NCBI RefSeq assembly: GCF_032854445.1
Contig: NC_088303.1
Location: 27,941,265 to 28,005,264, forward strand
DNA: 64,000 nt
Origin: Liolophura sinensis
Taxonomy: Eukaryota; Mollusca; Polyplacophora; Chitonida; Chitonidae
Direction: 5' to 3'
The translations under genes and the position numbers were made by a program. The first letter of the stretch is position 1. Each line of letters starts with the position of its first letter. This document shows, in pieces, positions 46,201-56,853 of this stretch. Under the pieces are notes generated by a model that was not told the DNA's origin, ran no database searches, and worked only from the letters and a program-made list of their open reading frames with translations.

Positions 46201-46933
46201 CACAATAATACATTCCACCTCATCACAGGCAAATAAAAAAACTGTTTCCATTGTTTTTGTAGTGCTGATCATACGTGGGGGGGGGGGGGGGTTCAAAAAT
46301 GATACAATTACAATTTTTTACCCTCTTATCTCTTACACAGTCAAGGCCAACTATCGTCCCATTGTTCTAGAGAGTGCTGAATGGGGCAGCTAGCCAAAAC
46401 AGTCGGCCCTGTCATGGCGAAACTATTACCAGGATGCCACGTGATGACATATGACCATGGCCTTATACACACATATATTAACTAGATAGTAGGCCTATTA
46501 TGTAGATGTGCCGGTACCGCGCGCATATTTATATCAGTTATATGTATAGTATCGCCAGCTAAAATAAAATTTATTTATTTGATTCTTGTTTTACGCCATA
46601 CTCAAGAATATTTCAGTTATAAGACGGTTATGGTTGGGGAAACCGGCAGAGCCTGGGGGAAATCCACGTGTGGCCGCAGAGTAAGCCAGCATGAGCTGGA
46701 CTTAAACTAACGACCACCGTATTGTTAAGATGCTCTTGGGCCATTGTGCCTCGCTGGCGTGCTACCCCACTCGGCCACGGAGGTCCCGCTAAGATGAAAT
46801 GATGCGATGCTAGGAAAATCCTACAACAAAAAAGTATAATATCAGGCTACACATTGCACCCATAAAATCCAGAAACAATGCTCATCCGATATTTTAATAT
46901 GTCTATCGATCGATCGTCACCTGATTCTGCCAT
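34239..46933 (-). CDS. PMT: Phosphoethanolamine N-methyltransferase, two-domain (12 coding exons, complete)
   Basis: SAM-dependent enzyme that methylates phosphoethanolamine stepwise to phosphocholine, giving choline for phosphatidylcholine. Coding exons: 46933-46921, 44820-44646, 44067-43912, 43192-43056, 41869-41718, 40936-40748, 40559-40470, 39332-39243, 37476-37354, 35777-35646, 34870-34754, 34367-34239. Total 1503 bases, 500 residues plus stop; every phase agrees. N-terminal domain: [18 protein letters not shown] motif I ELGAGIG (57-63), [22 protein letters not shown]. Linker: [16 protein letters not shown]-terminal domain: motif I VLDVGAG (288-294), [33 protein letters not shown]. The tail [15 protein letters not shown] and the length fit the plant-type fused enzyme; nematodes split the two activities. 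The start is a 13-base coding exon (MAES). Product recognised from remembered family motifs. Confidence 0.95.
36050..36680 (+). other. Relatively GC-rich block of unknown origin in PMT intron 9
   Basis: More GC than the flanking intron, with a plus-strand open stretch (about 36370-36578, [20 protein letters not shown] ending in a stop) and a second one upstream ([20 protein letters not shown]). No family recognised. It may be a decayed copy of another gene or a transposon; no splice signals tie it to PMT. Confidence 0.3.
37590..38765. repeat. 37-bp satellite with 74- and 296-bp higher-order structure, PMT intron 8
   Basis: About 32 units of 37 bases. Two unit types alternate: one with CAACAGGTATGGGGAGCACT, the other with CACCATGTATAGGTAGCATT, making 74-base dimers. 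A longer identical block restarts at 37988, 38284 and 38580, exactly 296 bases (8 units) apart. Lies between PMT exons 8 and 9. Confidence 0.93.
39385..39730 (-). mobile_element. SINE family C-like element, about 340 bp
   Basis: Begins with GAATGAGTGAGTGCTTGGGG, the reverse of the CCCCAAGCACTCACTC end seen elsewhere, and runs to a tRNA-like end with GTATGACCCGACCCAGAATT. Its left end matches family C and its right end the repeats near 9.8-10.1 kb. In PMT intron 7. Confidence 0.6.
40985..41325. repeat. 56-bp tandem repeat in PMT intron 5
   Basis: GAGACATTTTACA(T/C)GTTATACC recurs at 41033, 41089 and 41145, 56 bases apart, with further copies to 41310. The array begins about 50 bases upstream of the exon 6 acceptor. 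Confidence 0.85.
42556..42768 (-). mobile_element. SINE family A, nearly full length
   Basis: Tail ATTTATTTATTTGATTGGTG, full body, and part of the head down to GAGGCACCAGGGTCAT. The outer part of the tRNA-like head is missing. In PMT intron 4. Confidence 0.82.
44455..44520 (+). mobile_element. tRNA-like SINE head relic
   Basis: GGTTGTAAGTTCAAATCCAG contains a B-box-like sequence but the surrounding stem-loops do not form a tRNA. Just outside PMT exon 2, in intron 2. Confidence 0.35.
45350..45525 (-). mobile_element. SINE family A with internal deletion
   Basis: Tail and head are both present (TTATTTATTTGATTGGTGTT; TGAGCCACGGAGGCCCC), but about 65 bases of the body are missing just inside the tail. 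CCTCTTTTTT borders both ends and may be the target duplication. In PMT intron 1. Confidence 0.85.
45900..46060 (-). mobile_element. Decayed SINE family B
   Basis: TTTATTTATTATTTAATTAA tail, then CAGGCTTTATGGTTGGAGCT and AAAAACCACCATCCTTAGCC. Strongly diverged. In PMT intron 1. Confidence 0.45.
46566..46790 (-). mobile_element. SINE family A, nearly full length
   Basis: Tail AAATTTATTTATTTGATTCT, body, and head ending CTCGGCCACGGAGGTCCCG. Diverged relative to other copies. In PMT intron 1, close to the start-codon exon. Confidence 0.82.
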
Positions 46934-49725
46934 GATGATCGTAAAGTCACGCCACCGTGGTCAACGTCAACAAGCGTGAATAGCGCACCGGGTCCTGGAA
47001 AAACTTCTACCCCGACAGTTGTGAGACTGACCCTTCTGGCTCATCAAGACAAGTGCACCAGTTAAAACTGTCACACGTGGCTTTAACGACGTTTGTTATG
47101 TCAGACGTGTTGTCTGTCCTACTTCGCTAACCTCGATCACGAACCAGAGCCTGCAAGATGTGGAAGCTGGGACTGAATTCTGACCTAGTCACGTGACTGT
47201 AAAGGACACCACAGGCGCATGCTTCTCAGCTTCGCAGTTAGACACAACGTTCGGTACATCATCCGACACACACAACATTCGCAACGGGATAGGCTACGTC
47301 ACGCACCATGGTTTTGTTTTCATATGCTGTAAGGCTGCCATCTGTGCGTTGGGAACAGCCTGTAGCATGGTCACAGAAGAATTTTACAATACTGCCAGCT
47401 TTCAAAGTAACCTATGAATATATTAAAAAACATCACTATGGGTTGGGACTAATATATGTTACATTAGTCCCAACTGTTATGTAAATTTGTAAATGTAGAT
47501 GTATTTCCGTAATTTGTGTCCTGTCATACAACAATATATAAACCTGTATTAAAGGATAAACAAAAATTATGTTGCGTTATTATAGGGATAAAATGCAATA
47601 ATTCCACAGCTGCATTCTATCCAGTTCTTGTTAAGTCAATGTGTCAAGAATGTGTTTTTAAACCTTCGAACTATTGTGGTGTTAGGAAAACACTTAATCC
47701 AGAATAAGGAGAGAATAAGCCTTTAAATTGGTCTAATGTACTGTTTTTGTTGGATTTAGTCATTGTTACATTTCCCATAGGCCCTCCTGGTAACATAAAG
47801 GTTATAATAAGCTAAATCTTCAACATACATTTTGTTCTTTGAAAAGTGGAGAGCATACATCGGACATGAAGTAAAAAGATATATTGATGGACGAGTCCTT
47901 ACCGTTCACTGAATGCACAGAATGCTTTCCCGCACGCGAGGAAACCTTTTCCCAATTACGGCTATCATAATGGCCGGTGTGAGTGCAGTCGAAGGCATAT
48001 GGGGCGTTTAACGACACTTAAGGTGACATTAGCATAAAGTGATAATGAAAATTTTCCCGGTGACAGCACTAATTTTGCAACACATTCGGACGGAAACAGA
48101 AATCAAGTGCCATTAGTATGTGGTGAAGAGTGGAATTAATAATGGCTGATCTGTCTCATAGCGCGGTAGGTTTAAACATGTAGGCCCGATATAGGTAATT
48201 TCATTTACGTCACCGTTTTGTATTGTTATACAGTTTATTTCATCAGTTTGATCACTGACGATGTTATAAATATTATTCCTTTCTTTTTTGCTTTACAGAA
48301 CAGAGGTGAATATTGATGAAGAATAGCCTCAGAAGTTGTTTGGTGGCTTTATTAAAGTACTTTGCGATCCAGAAGTCTTACTGCTGCTGGTGTGTATATA
48401 GCCCTTAGTGCTGTCCCGGTATACTATACCCTCACTGACTACCCTGGGCATGAGAATTATAAAGACAAACGCTTTTCTGTATTTACTGACTGGTCATCAT
48501 GCTGGAGCGGTTGTTGCAATGCAAGACCTGGGGCCTTGCCGGCCGAGATTTTGTAATGAAACGGGCATAATTATACCAGTGCGCAAATTTTTCGGAGTAC
48601 ATGCTGGGACATACTATTTTGACATTTTAATTTTTATAGTGATATTCCAACGTGTAAATATGTATTTAGTCTTAATTATAAATGTATTCGCTTGTCCAGA
48701 TCCGACAAAATCAAAATAATTGTGATATCAACACTGAAAGACAATGACCCGTGTATCATATAGATGTGTTTCAACGGACATGCAGTTAAAGACCTTTAGT
48801 TAGCAACTGGAAGTTGTAACTTTTAACTACAAGTTACAAGTTGAACTTGTAACCTCCAACTAAAAGTCTCTATTACGTTTGCGATTAGTATTTGTCCGAT
48901 AGTTCTTCGAAGAGTAGGAATTATATAATTTTTACATAGTGTTTCCACAGACTTGATTGTCATTGTTTAACACATGCGTTAACGCAGAAAGAATGAAATA
49001 TGTTCGATTTTTAACTCATCGGACGAGGACTTATTGCTGGGAATTGTGCATGTAAACACGGCTGCCAACGCACGTGCCGTGGAAACACTGTCACGATTGC
49101 TTCACGCCATCGCATGCATGAAATAACGCATACAGAACCGCATGTGCATGGAAACACAACTTCACTTGGTTACAAAGTTCTTGACATCCTCCTTGGACAG
49201 AGTAGATATTTTGGGTCCTCAGTTAGAATTGCGAGCATTGGACAAATATCCAAGGGGGGAGCGACAGCAGTTTCAACTGACACATGCTTTTCATTTTTCA
49301 GCCGCTTAGAATTCAGCACTTTACAAATGTAAGATACACTTCTGACACCAACGTCACACATAAATACCTCGAGTCATGTATATAGGATACATGTAACAAT
49401 TAATGTAGCCGGCCATATTTTTGTTTACTCAGCCAATATAAAATTTACTTAACCAATACAAAATATACACGTGAAACCTACATCATCTGTTTCTTGCTTT
49501 CGTGCTTCCCGGCATCAGACAAAATACTAAGCTTTTCATTGGAAAACAAAGGTCACGTGGGGTACAAATATACAGTATTCTGGAATCCTGCACACGACGT
49601 CAAATTTGTCTGCTGTGTACTTTATCTCCGTTTGTTGGGGTCCAACAATTGTCACATCGCTGAAGCGCTTCGCCTATACATCGGTCTTCTGCACTGATTT
49701 GATGGGTCTTTGCAGGATAAATTCA

Positions 49726-49816
49726 TTACATGGTGACTCCGTGATAGGATACGCAAATATATGGCGTCAATAATCCTCACCATTTGCGTATCCTATCACA
49801 CTGAGTCACCACGTAA
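49726..49816. repeat. Strong hairpin / inverted repeat, ~33-bp arms, 23-base loop
   Basis: The left arm 49726-49758 and right arm 49782-49816 are reverse complements except for two mismatches and a 2-base bulge. They include an uninterrupted 18-bp core, GTGATAGGATACGCAAAT. Size fits a pre-miRNA-like hairpin or a short foldback element. No arm flank suggests a longer transposon. Confidence 0.85.
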
Positions 49817-50029
49817 CTAATAATACACGAACTGTTTTGCAGATATCGGTACCGTCAGTGTTTGAAACTGCAAGGTTTTGCGTTTGTCGACTTACCACAC
49901 GCCTAATGGGGTGATGAGTGTTTTCCCTCCTGAATTTCCGCGAGTTTAAGCCCACACCAAGTATTCTGATAGTAAACTTACCAGGCAGGGTGATTTTGTA
50001 TATCCAGACTGATCAATTGACTGGTTGAT

Positions 50030-50205
50030 TTAATTCGTGGTTTGCAATGATACTGAGAGTTTTGGGTCCTTCACTGCTGAGGTTGTGTGCTCGAATCCTG
50101 CGAGCACTGTGTGGTTTTGCCTGCAGCATTAATTTTGCAGCCACTTTAATCCAAACATTTTTGAGAATGGCGTTAAATCCCAATCCAAAAAATAAATAAA
50201 TAAAT
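50030..50205 (+). mobile_element. SINE-like element with distinct head
   Basis: B-box-like GTGCTCGAATCCTGCGAG near 50090, later GAATGGCGTTAAATCCCAAT and an AAATAAATAAATAAAT tail. Differs from family A in head and body. Confidence 0.6.
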
Positions 50206-50519
50206 ATGCCTATACTGAAAACTTTTTCACTTCCATGACAGTGGTCAGATTTATGAGTTTGAAATGCAAATTTATTTCACAAATCAACAAAGAATTCATC
50301 ATACCTTATCACAGATTTGTCAGAAAAAATGGTCACAAGTCAGTAGCTTTTTGACAAAAACTACCTATACTTAAAATAATAGCCCAACTTAGAATTCAAA
50401 CATCTGAATGCATATTATCAGTCAGTCAAAAGAAAAATGTACATGACCGATAATTTTGCCGAAAGAGTGCATTTTCTGAGACAAATATATGTCATAAAAT
50501 ATAACTTTTGATGTAGAAA

Positions 50520-50779
50520 GGGGCCTTTGTGGCCAAGGTGGTCAGTGCAGTGCTATGATCCAGGAGCCTCTCGCCAATGCAGTCACTGTGAGTTCAAGTC
50601 CAGCTCATGCTGGCTTCCTCTCCAGCCCTATGTGTTAAGGTCTTCCAGCAGCCTGCAGGTTGTTGTGGGTTTCCCCCCGGGCTCTTCCCCCTTCCTCCCA
50701 CCATAATGCTGGCCACTGTCGTATAAGTGAAATATTCTGGAGTACGGTGAAAAACAACAATCAAATAAAAAACATAATC
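50520..50779 (+). mobile_element. Full-length SINE family A with target-site duplication
   Basis: Head GGGGCCTTTGTGGCCAAGGT, B-box-like GAGTTCAAGTCC, body and AATCAAATAAAA tail. TGATGTAGAAA (50509-50519) and TGATGCAGAAA (50780-50790) flank it. Confidence 0.9.
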
Positions 50780-51043
50780 TGATGCAGAAACTTAAATATT
50801 CCAAGTAGAATATCATGTTACCTTCCAAACAAACCACAAAGTACCTTTCTACGATCAACAGAACTCTCAGAATCATGACAAATGACCAACTTAGATAGGA
50901 ACAAAAGTTTAGGTTATTTATGTAAATAAATGTGGTTTTGCATAAAGTTTGCACTCGCCTTTCTACTGAGACTTATTTTTTTTTGTTTTGTTTCACTTTA
51001 ACATAGACAGAATTAAAATTTAATTGTCCTACAGTCATTAGTG

Positions 51044-54000
51044 TCATCTAGATGACAGAGGGCAAGCAAAGATTTTGTTGCCAGTCTTCAGACAGATTTC
51101 ACAAATGTCAGCTGACTTTAAGGCTGGCTCATCTTCCAAATATAAATCCATGACCTCCTGCAAGAGCAAATAAAGATTTGTCACTACAGCAACATGGCCT
51201 CTTCCATGCCTAATTTTAAGCGAAGAAAGACATTTAGCATTTTACAAACAATTGTTCATAACGTCATGTGAAGTGAAGGCGTCATGCTAATCTTAGTGAA
51301 TGGGTACATTTTTTTAATTTGCTCACTGCTTTTCTCACACAATGGTTTATTGGCGTAGGAAACTAGGCAGAGAGCTTCCCCAGGTAAACGTAAAACATGC
51401 TGATTTGAAATCGATACCACACCAGTGAGATGTGGATTCAAGTCTACAAGGGACAAATGACCTATCCATACTGTCAATCAAGAATACACATTTGAGCAGT
51501 CGTAATCCATACTGTAGCCAATAAGTCAACCAAATTTCCCACACACACTCTGGTTGATGTTCAATATTCCTGTGACATTGGGATGTCGTAGTAGGTTTCA
51601 CTGGGAATGGAATGATAAGTAATGTTGTCACGAGGAGTGGTGGGACACCATATAGGATGGATCCATCAAATGATTCGGGCAGCACCAGATTTCAGCCTAA
51701 GCGAGCCAGCAAGAAGCCTTACTAAAATCAGTATAAGGTGAGTCAAAGATGGAATGAAGTACACAAATACACTATCGATAAGTTCCTTATTTGTACACAG
51801 AATTCGAGAATTTTTAACTACAACAAGCAGCTTTTTAAGCCGTTCTGTTGATTAGCGGGTTTGTGGGTCAGTCGGTGAGTATGTCTGTCAAATTTTTGAC
51901 ATCCTATCTTTTAACATGGGCCATTCATTTAACCTGGGATTAAGAGACGTCTCTTTAACGATCTAACGCAGTCTCAATACAATATGTATGGCACTTTGGT
52001 GCAGCTATGGAGAATTCCTCCTGTTCACTGCATGCTTACAATGGCAATCAGCTTTAGCAGTGAAGGGTCAGATATATCTTATCCCATCGTGATTGGGGCC
52101 TCCGTGGCTTAGTTGGTTAGTGCGCTAACGCAGCGTAATGACCCAGGTGTCTCTCACCAATTCGGTTGCGGTGAGTTCAAGTCCAGCTCATGCTGGCTTC
52201 CTCTCCGGCCATACGTGGGAAGGTCTGCCAGCAACCTGTGGATGGTCGTGAGTTTCCCCCAGGCTCTGCCCGGTTTCCTCCCACCATAATGCTGGCCGCT
52301 GTCGAATAAGTGAAATATTCTTGAGTAAGGCGTAAAACACCGATAAATGAATAAATCCCATCATGTTTAGGTTCTACAGGCAAAAAGGACATGTTGCGAG
52401 ACTGGCAAACAGACTTACCTGAAGTTCAGTGTGCACATGAGTGGATAACGAAGTGGTGATGTCATCTAGCACCCACCCCACACTCAAGTGATAAGAGGCA
52501 TCCTGAAATATATACAAGTCAGATACAATCAATGACAAATGTTGTGGGACAACTTTCTTCATGACCACTTTGCAGTCTGTCAATTTCTGTGCATGGCTTT
52601 TCTATCAAAAATGATAACGCGCTATCATCTTCAACATGTGATATATCACATACATGGATTTTAAAATACTCAGAACATTTTTCACACTTACATTTGTCGT
52701 TTTTATTTGTTTATGCATTTAATTTTTAATCAAAATCAAAAATCAGGAAAAATTTTTTATGGTTTTATGGTTGAAGAAAACTGGGCAAGGACCAATAAAT
52801 CCAATACACCTTAAAATTGGCCCTGGCTTTGACAGAAACATGTAGTGTGATGTGATAGCCCTATGTAAGACCTAGTGAATGCAATCCACAGCTACTCTAC
52901 TGTACTGACACTTTACCTCATAGTAAGGAGGGAGTCTGAAGTCTGAGAAGGTCTCGTTCACAACTTCAGTGACTTTAGTTAGAACACCTGAAACGTCTTG
53001 TATCTTCAATCCAAGGAAAGACCTGAGAAATCATCCGTCAATTACAATTATACCCTTGGGAAAAGCAATGAATCTCCATGTACATAGTGTACAGATGATG
53101 ACAAATTTTTCATCCACCTGGTCATATCAGGTATGGCATATGACACGATTTTCTATGAAATTTCTGCATATATTTTGTGACACTATAAACCAAGCAGCCA
53201 AGTGGATTACCAACATAAAAGAACCTTTAATACGAGACATACGACAATGATTTATGTACTTACTGAATAGTCTGATTAGCGGGTATCACCAACATATTTC
53301 AATGTCTTTACACTTTGTACAATTTGTGCTTGAGCCTTAAAATATTCAAGCAAGGTTCTTTTCTTGTTATAAGCTGGCTTAATGGCACTAAAGCTACATT
53401 TACATGTGAACAAGGCTTAACAAGCTGATGTAAGTAGGACTACTCACCTAGTTTTCTCATCGTTTGTGTATATGTGAACACCATAGATCTTACAGAATGA
53501 ACTGGAAAAAAGAAAACAATAATGGATAAATCTAGTGTGGATGGATATGCCTCAGCTCAAATAGTTCAAAGTTTTTTCAAGAACTTTCAAGGACCTACTG
53601 TCCTACGTTTTCCAGCAAAGGCCATTCATTTGGCCTGCTGGGCTATCATCTGACAAGTTGATGGAACATATGATGTCCTAAGGACTTCGTTTCCTCTTAT
53701 GCAAGAACTAGCATCAATCATTCAAAAATGCAAGGACAGCCTAGCTTTAAATGTAGCAGTATAGAAGCTTGCCATAAATCAAAGGTAACAGTATATTTTC
53801 AGAAAGTAATATCGATATCTTCTATTTTACCACACTGATTACTTGTATGAAATATTCCATGATGCTTAAATATTTAGTCTTAATAACTTTAATTTCACCA
53901 CTGCTCACCCTTCCTGACGTGAATTAAGACATCTGAATGAAATTAATGGCGATAAAATGTAACCAATCAAATCAAATGACATGACGTCACCCTTCCAATG

Positions 54001-56770
54001 TTCACACTGTACTATTGTCATGTTCCTGAGAGTTTCTCTTCGCACTTGGATAGAGTTCTTGGTTTTTGCCACTTCCAGAGCTGTGAAATCGATGCAGTCC
54101 TTGATAACATGGTCAGGTAATAATTCGCATACCTTTCAATGAATCTTGACTGAATGCCTTCTCGCAGGGTTGCCAGCATTGGTTCAATCCAGTGATGTCG
54201 TATAGACACAGTCCGGGACAAGCTAATATGGTGATCATCCATTGGTTGAAAATCTCCATATGGTCTCAGACATTTAAAAAGATCATCTCTCAGTCTCAAC
54301 AAATGTTCATCAGCGTTGTCTGATAAATCAATTGATAATTAGAGAAATGGATAACCTACATGTATATGGCCTGTTACTTCTGTCTGACTGACTGAATAAT
54401 GGATGAATCGACTGTATTAAACAGAAATTTCACCTTTCTAAATGTCAATATACACAAATTTTAAAAGAGTTGCGACCTTACACTCTGCCCCTTGTTAAGT
54501 GAATTGCCTGTGTTGAAAGATCATAGGATGTAAAAAAAATTGATGACAAAGGTAGGGTAACAATGACTGACAGGCTGACAAACACAGTAATTCATATGGC
54601 TGCTTGTCTTTGCTAAAACGAATGATTAACCCTGCACTGGGCCCCGGGGAGTCATCTCTGACTTGACTACAGTTTAGTTGGACTACTTTGTCAGTGAAAC
54701 TAAAGAGAAGAGTGATATTACAAATGGGCTTGGAATCACAATGTTGAACACTCCAATTTAGGCTTTACAATCAGTCTGTTTCAACTTGGTTAAAGAATGA
54801 GAATATTATTAGCAGTTAACTTACATGGAACATAGACGAATGTTGCCCAGTTTCCTTCCATGTGAGCAAAGCTTCGTTTCCTACCACTGTGCTGCACTGG
54901 GTCACAGTGGATGTCTGATTGAGGTTTTCCAAACATTCCTAGCACTTCTTCTGGCACAGGTAAAGGAGTTCTGAAATATAAATCTAGAAATGAAAACTAG
55001 GTCACTTTCAGATATTTGTGACTTAATTCTTTGATTTGTGTTTTACATACACAGGGGATTGGGTTTAATCTTATGGGTGGAGGAAACTTAATAAAGCTCC
55101 GGCATAGAAAACCAGTGCTGACCGAGAAACTTCCTGAGTTAAGGCTTCATGTAACCAAACCAGCAGTACAACTGATTTGAACTTGGGAATAGTTCAAGGG
55201 CGAGAACATGTCCGAAATGACTTCACTTGGACAGTGAAGCAATTGCGGGCAATTAATTTCACGATATACATGTATGTCAATTCTACTTGATGAGCAGAAA
55301 ATTTGCTTGTTTTTCATCAGTCCATTTCAATATTCACTGCTCCTTTACAATAAATACACTCTTATTAGGAAAGACCGCAGCTTTCACAAAATATGAGAAA
55401 AGAGCTTTTTTTGGAGTCTTCTATTTTAATGATTGAGGTTGCATGACGTTTTTGAATGCATTTCCCACTGTATGATTTGTCTTAGTCCATCTGCTTTATT
55501 AGGAGCTGTGAATCTGTGATGCACCCATGATGTGGTGAGGTTCAAGATGGCTGTTATGGGCAGGCTGTAGGGTAGCAATTAATATGTCGAGAAAGCTGTG
55601 ATGTTTTAAATGAGCCAAAGCAGCTAGTGAGTTAAGAAATGATGCAGTCTTCAATCTCAATCCACAATATGCATGGGAGTGACCTTTGGAACTGAGTTGG
55701 AGTGCCACTGGTGTCCAATGAATTGGAATTTAGACATGTGCAGTAAGTTTATAAACCAAATTCTATAAGAAAAGTAGAAGAGCAGATTGCTCTGACGTCA
55801 GGTTTGGCGAAGTTTTGGTTGGTCACGGATGGCCCAAACCAACATCAGAGCACGCTCCAAGAGAAAAGTATCCTGGGAAACTTCAAGTACAGTGCTTAAA
55901 ACAGCTTTGGGCAATAATTTATTTGCCTTCGCCCTAGGACATTTTCTGCAGAGAAGTCACAGCTACTCTGAGCCAATAATCAGCACACTTTTTGGTCACG
56001 TGACTAAAATACTGGAGATGAAAACAGCAAATTTAACCCAGATGAGATTGGTATCGTATAAGCTTTTAGCATAAACAAAATTAAGAAATTCTTTACGGAA
56101 AAGTAATCAGTAAGCGTGTAGGTTTCAAATATGATGGTTTCATTGACCTGTAGTACCTTCAACTTCAGGAAACAGCAAATTCAGTATTTCACCAATTCAG
56201 ATCATTGCCAGGAACCTGGGTGAAACTATTTTATTTATCTATTTGATAGGTGTTTTATACCATTATTAAGAACATTTCACTTATACGACAGCGGCAAGCA
56301 TTATGGTGGGCGGAAACTGGGCAGAGCCTGGGAAAAACTCACGACCAACCGCAGGCTGCTGACAGACGCGGGTGAAACTACGAATAAAATATATTACCGT
56401 ACAATTCCAGGGTCACAGAAGAACCCCACATCTTCATTTACACCAAAGTAATTTAATCTATAATTTCGACAGTCCCGTTAGACTTTACAGTTTTACAGAC
56501 CCATTCAGCCCAAGTGAAAATAAAAAGGGGAAAAAATATTATGCCTGGGGCCAATGAGGGACCAATTTTCGCCCCCAAGGCTTGGTGGGATACGCACTTT
56601 AGCAACTTCGTTTTCTTCCGTGAAGGCTTGTCAAACGAAACTGTGTTATCCGTGGTGATTTTACTAATGTTGTGTTTCTTTGTGTTCTTCATGATTGTCA
56701 AGTCTGTGCTCTCATCATTTTCCTCTACATCATCTTCGGAACTATCAGAGTAATCGACAATCGCCGCCAT
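51044..56770 (-). CDS. USB1: U6 snRNA phosphodiesterase 1 (7 exons, complete)
   Basis: Nuclear 2H-family 3'-5' exonuclease that trims and caps the 3' end of U6 snRNA. Exons: 56770-56598, 54970-54825, 54319-54133, 53501-53448, 53022-52917, 52502-52419, 51157-51044. Total 864 bases, 287 residues (human 265), phases consistent. The N-terminus is acidic and Ser-rich (MAAIVDYSDSSEDD), followed by a Lys/Arg stretch, as in orthologues. Then come LPVPEEVLGMF, GNWATFVYVPY, the first catalytic HxS (HIS, residues 137-139) in HISLSRTVSIRHHWIEP, IYTNDEKTRSFLGLK, the second HxS (HLS, 227-229) in YHLSVGWVLDD, and the C-terminal TGNKIFACPLSSR. Both catalytic pairs are intact. It is head to head with RPL13, with only about 55 bases between its ATG and the inferred RPL13 start site. 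Identity is from remembered human USB1 motifs. Confidence 0.95.
52092..52354 (+). mobile_element. Full-length SINE family A in USB1 intron 6
   Basis: Head GGGGCCTCCGTGGCTTAGTT, GGTTAGTGCGCTAACGCAGC, B-box-like GAGTTCAAGTCC, body, tail CGATAAATGAATAA. ATCCCATCGTG and ATCCCATCATG flank it (52081-52091, 52355-52365). It is antisense to USB1. Confidence 0.92.
54990..55200 (-). mobile_element. Decayed SINE-like element in USB1 intron 1
   Basis: TTTGATTTGTGTTTTACATA, then ATCTTATGGGTGGAGGAAAC and a tRNA-like AACTGATTTGAACTTGGGA. Old, diverged family B-like copy. Confidence 0.4.
56230..56375 (-). mobile_element. SINE family A fragment in USB1 intron 1
   Basis: TTTATTTATCTATTTGATAG tail, body with GCATTATGGTGGGCGGAAAC, ending near CAGGCTGCTGACAGAC. 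No head. Confidence 0.78.
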
Positions 56771-56825
56771 GCTAGTTTTGCTCTCACAGCCAGGGGAGAT
56801 AATTTGTAAGCGCCATCTGGCAGGT
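56771..56825. promoter_or_regulatory. Probable shared bidirectional USB1/RPL13 promoter
   Basis: Only about 55 bases separate the USB1 ATG (56770, minus strand) from a 5'TOP-like CCTTTTC start for RPL13 (about 56826, plus strand). The interval has GCGCCATCTGGCAGG; no TATA box is seen. USB1 transcription may start inside or beyond it. Inferred from the exon models. Confidence 0.45.
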
Positions 56826-56853
56826 CCTTTTCTAGTTGGGGACTGAGCCGAAG
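56826..56853 (+). other. Probable RPL13 5'TOP noncoding leader exon
   Basis: CCTTTTCTAGTTGGGGACTG, then AGCCGAAG|GTATGC: a pyrimidine-tract start of the kind used by ribosomal protein genes, followed within 28 bases by a usable splice donor. It would splice to the acceptor at 58626, five bases before the RPL13 ATG. The intron (56854-58626) shows no other coding signal. Confidence 0.45.

Larger units (their letters stand above)
46934..51043. other. Intergenic region between PMT 5' end and USB1 3' end
   Basis: The PMT leader and promoter should lie at about 46934-47200, which is locally CpG-rich. The rest has no supportable gene; short open frames in it lack recognisable products. Notable contents are the 33-bp-arm inverted repeat at 49726-49816, a SINE-like element at 50030-50205 and a full SINE at 50520-50779. 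Confidence 0.6.

Noticed and set aside
47193-48719. Several 60-100-residue frames upstream of PMT
   Set aside because: No recognisable domains, splice context or start context; expected by chance.
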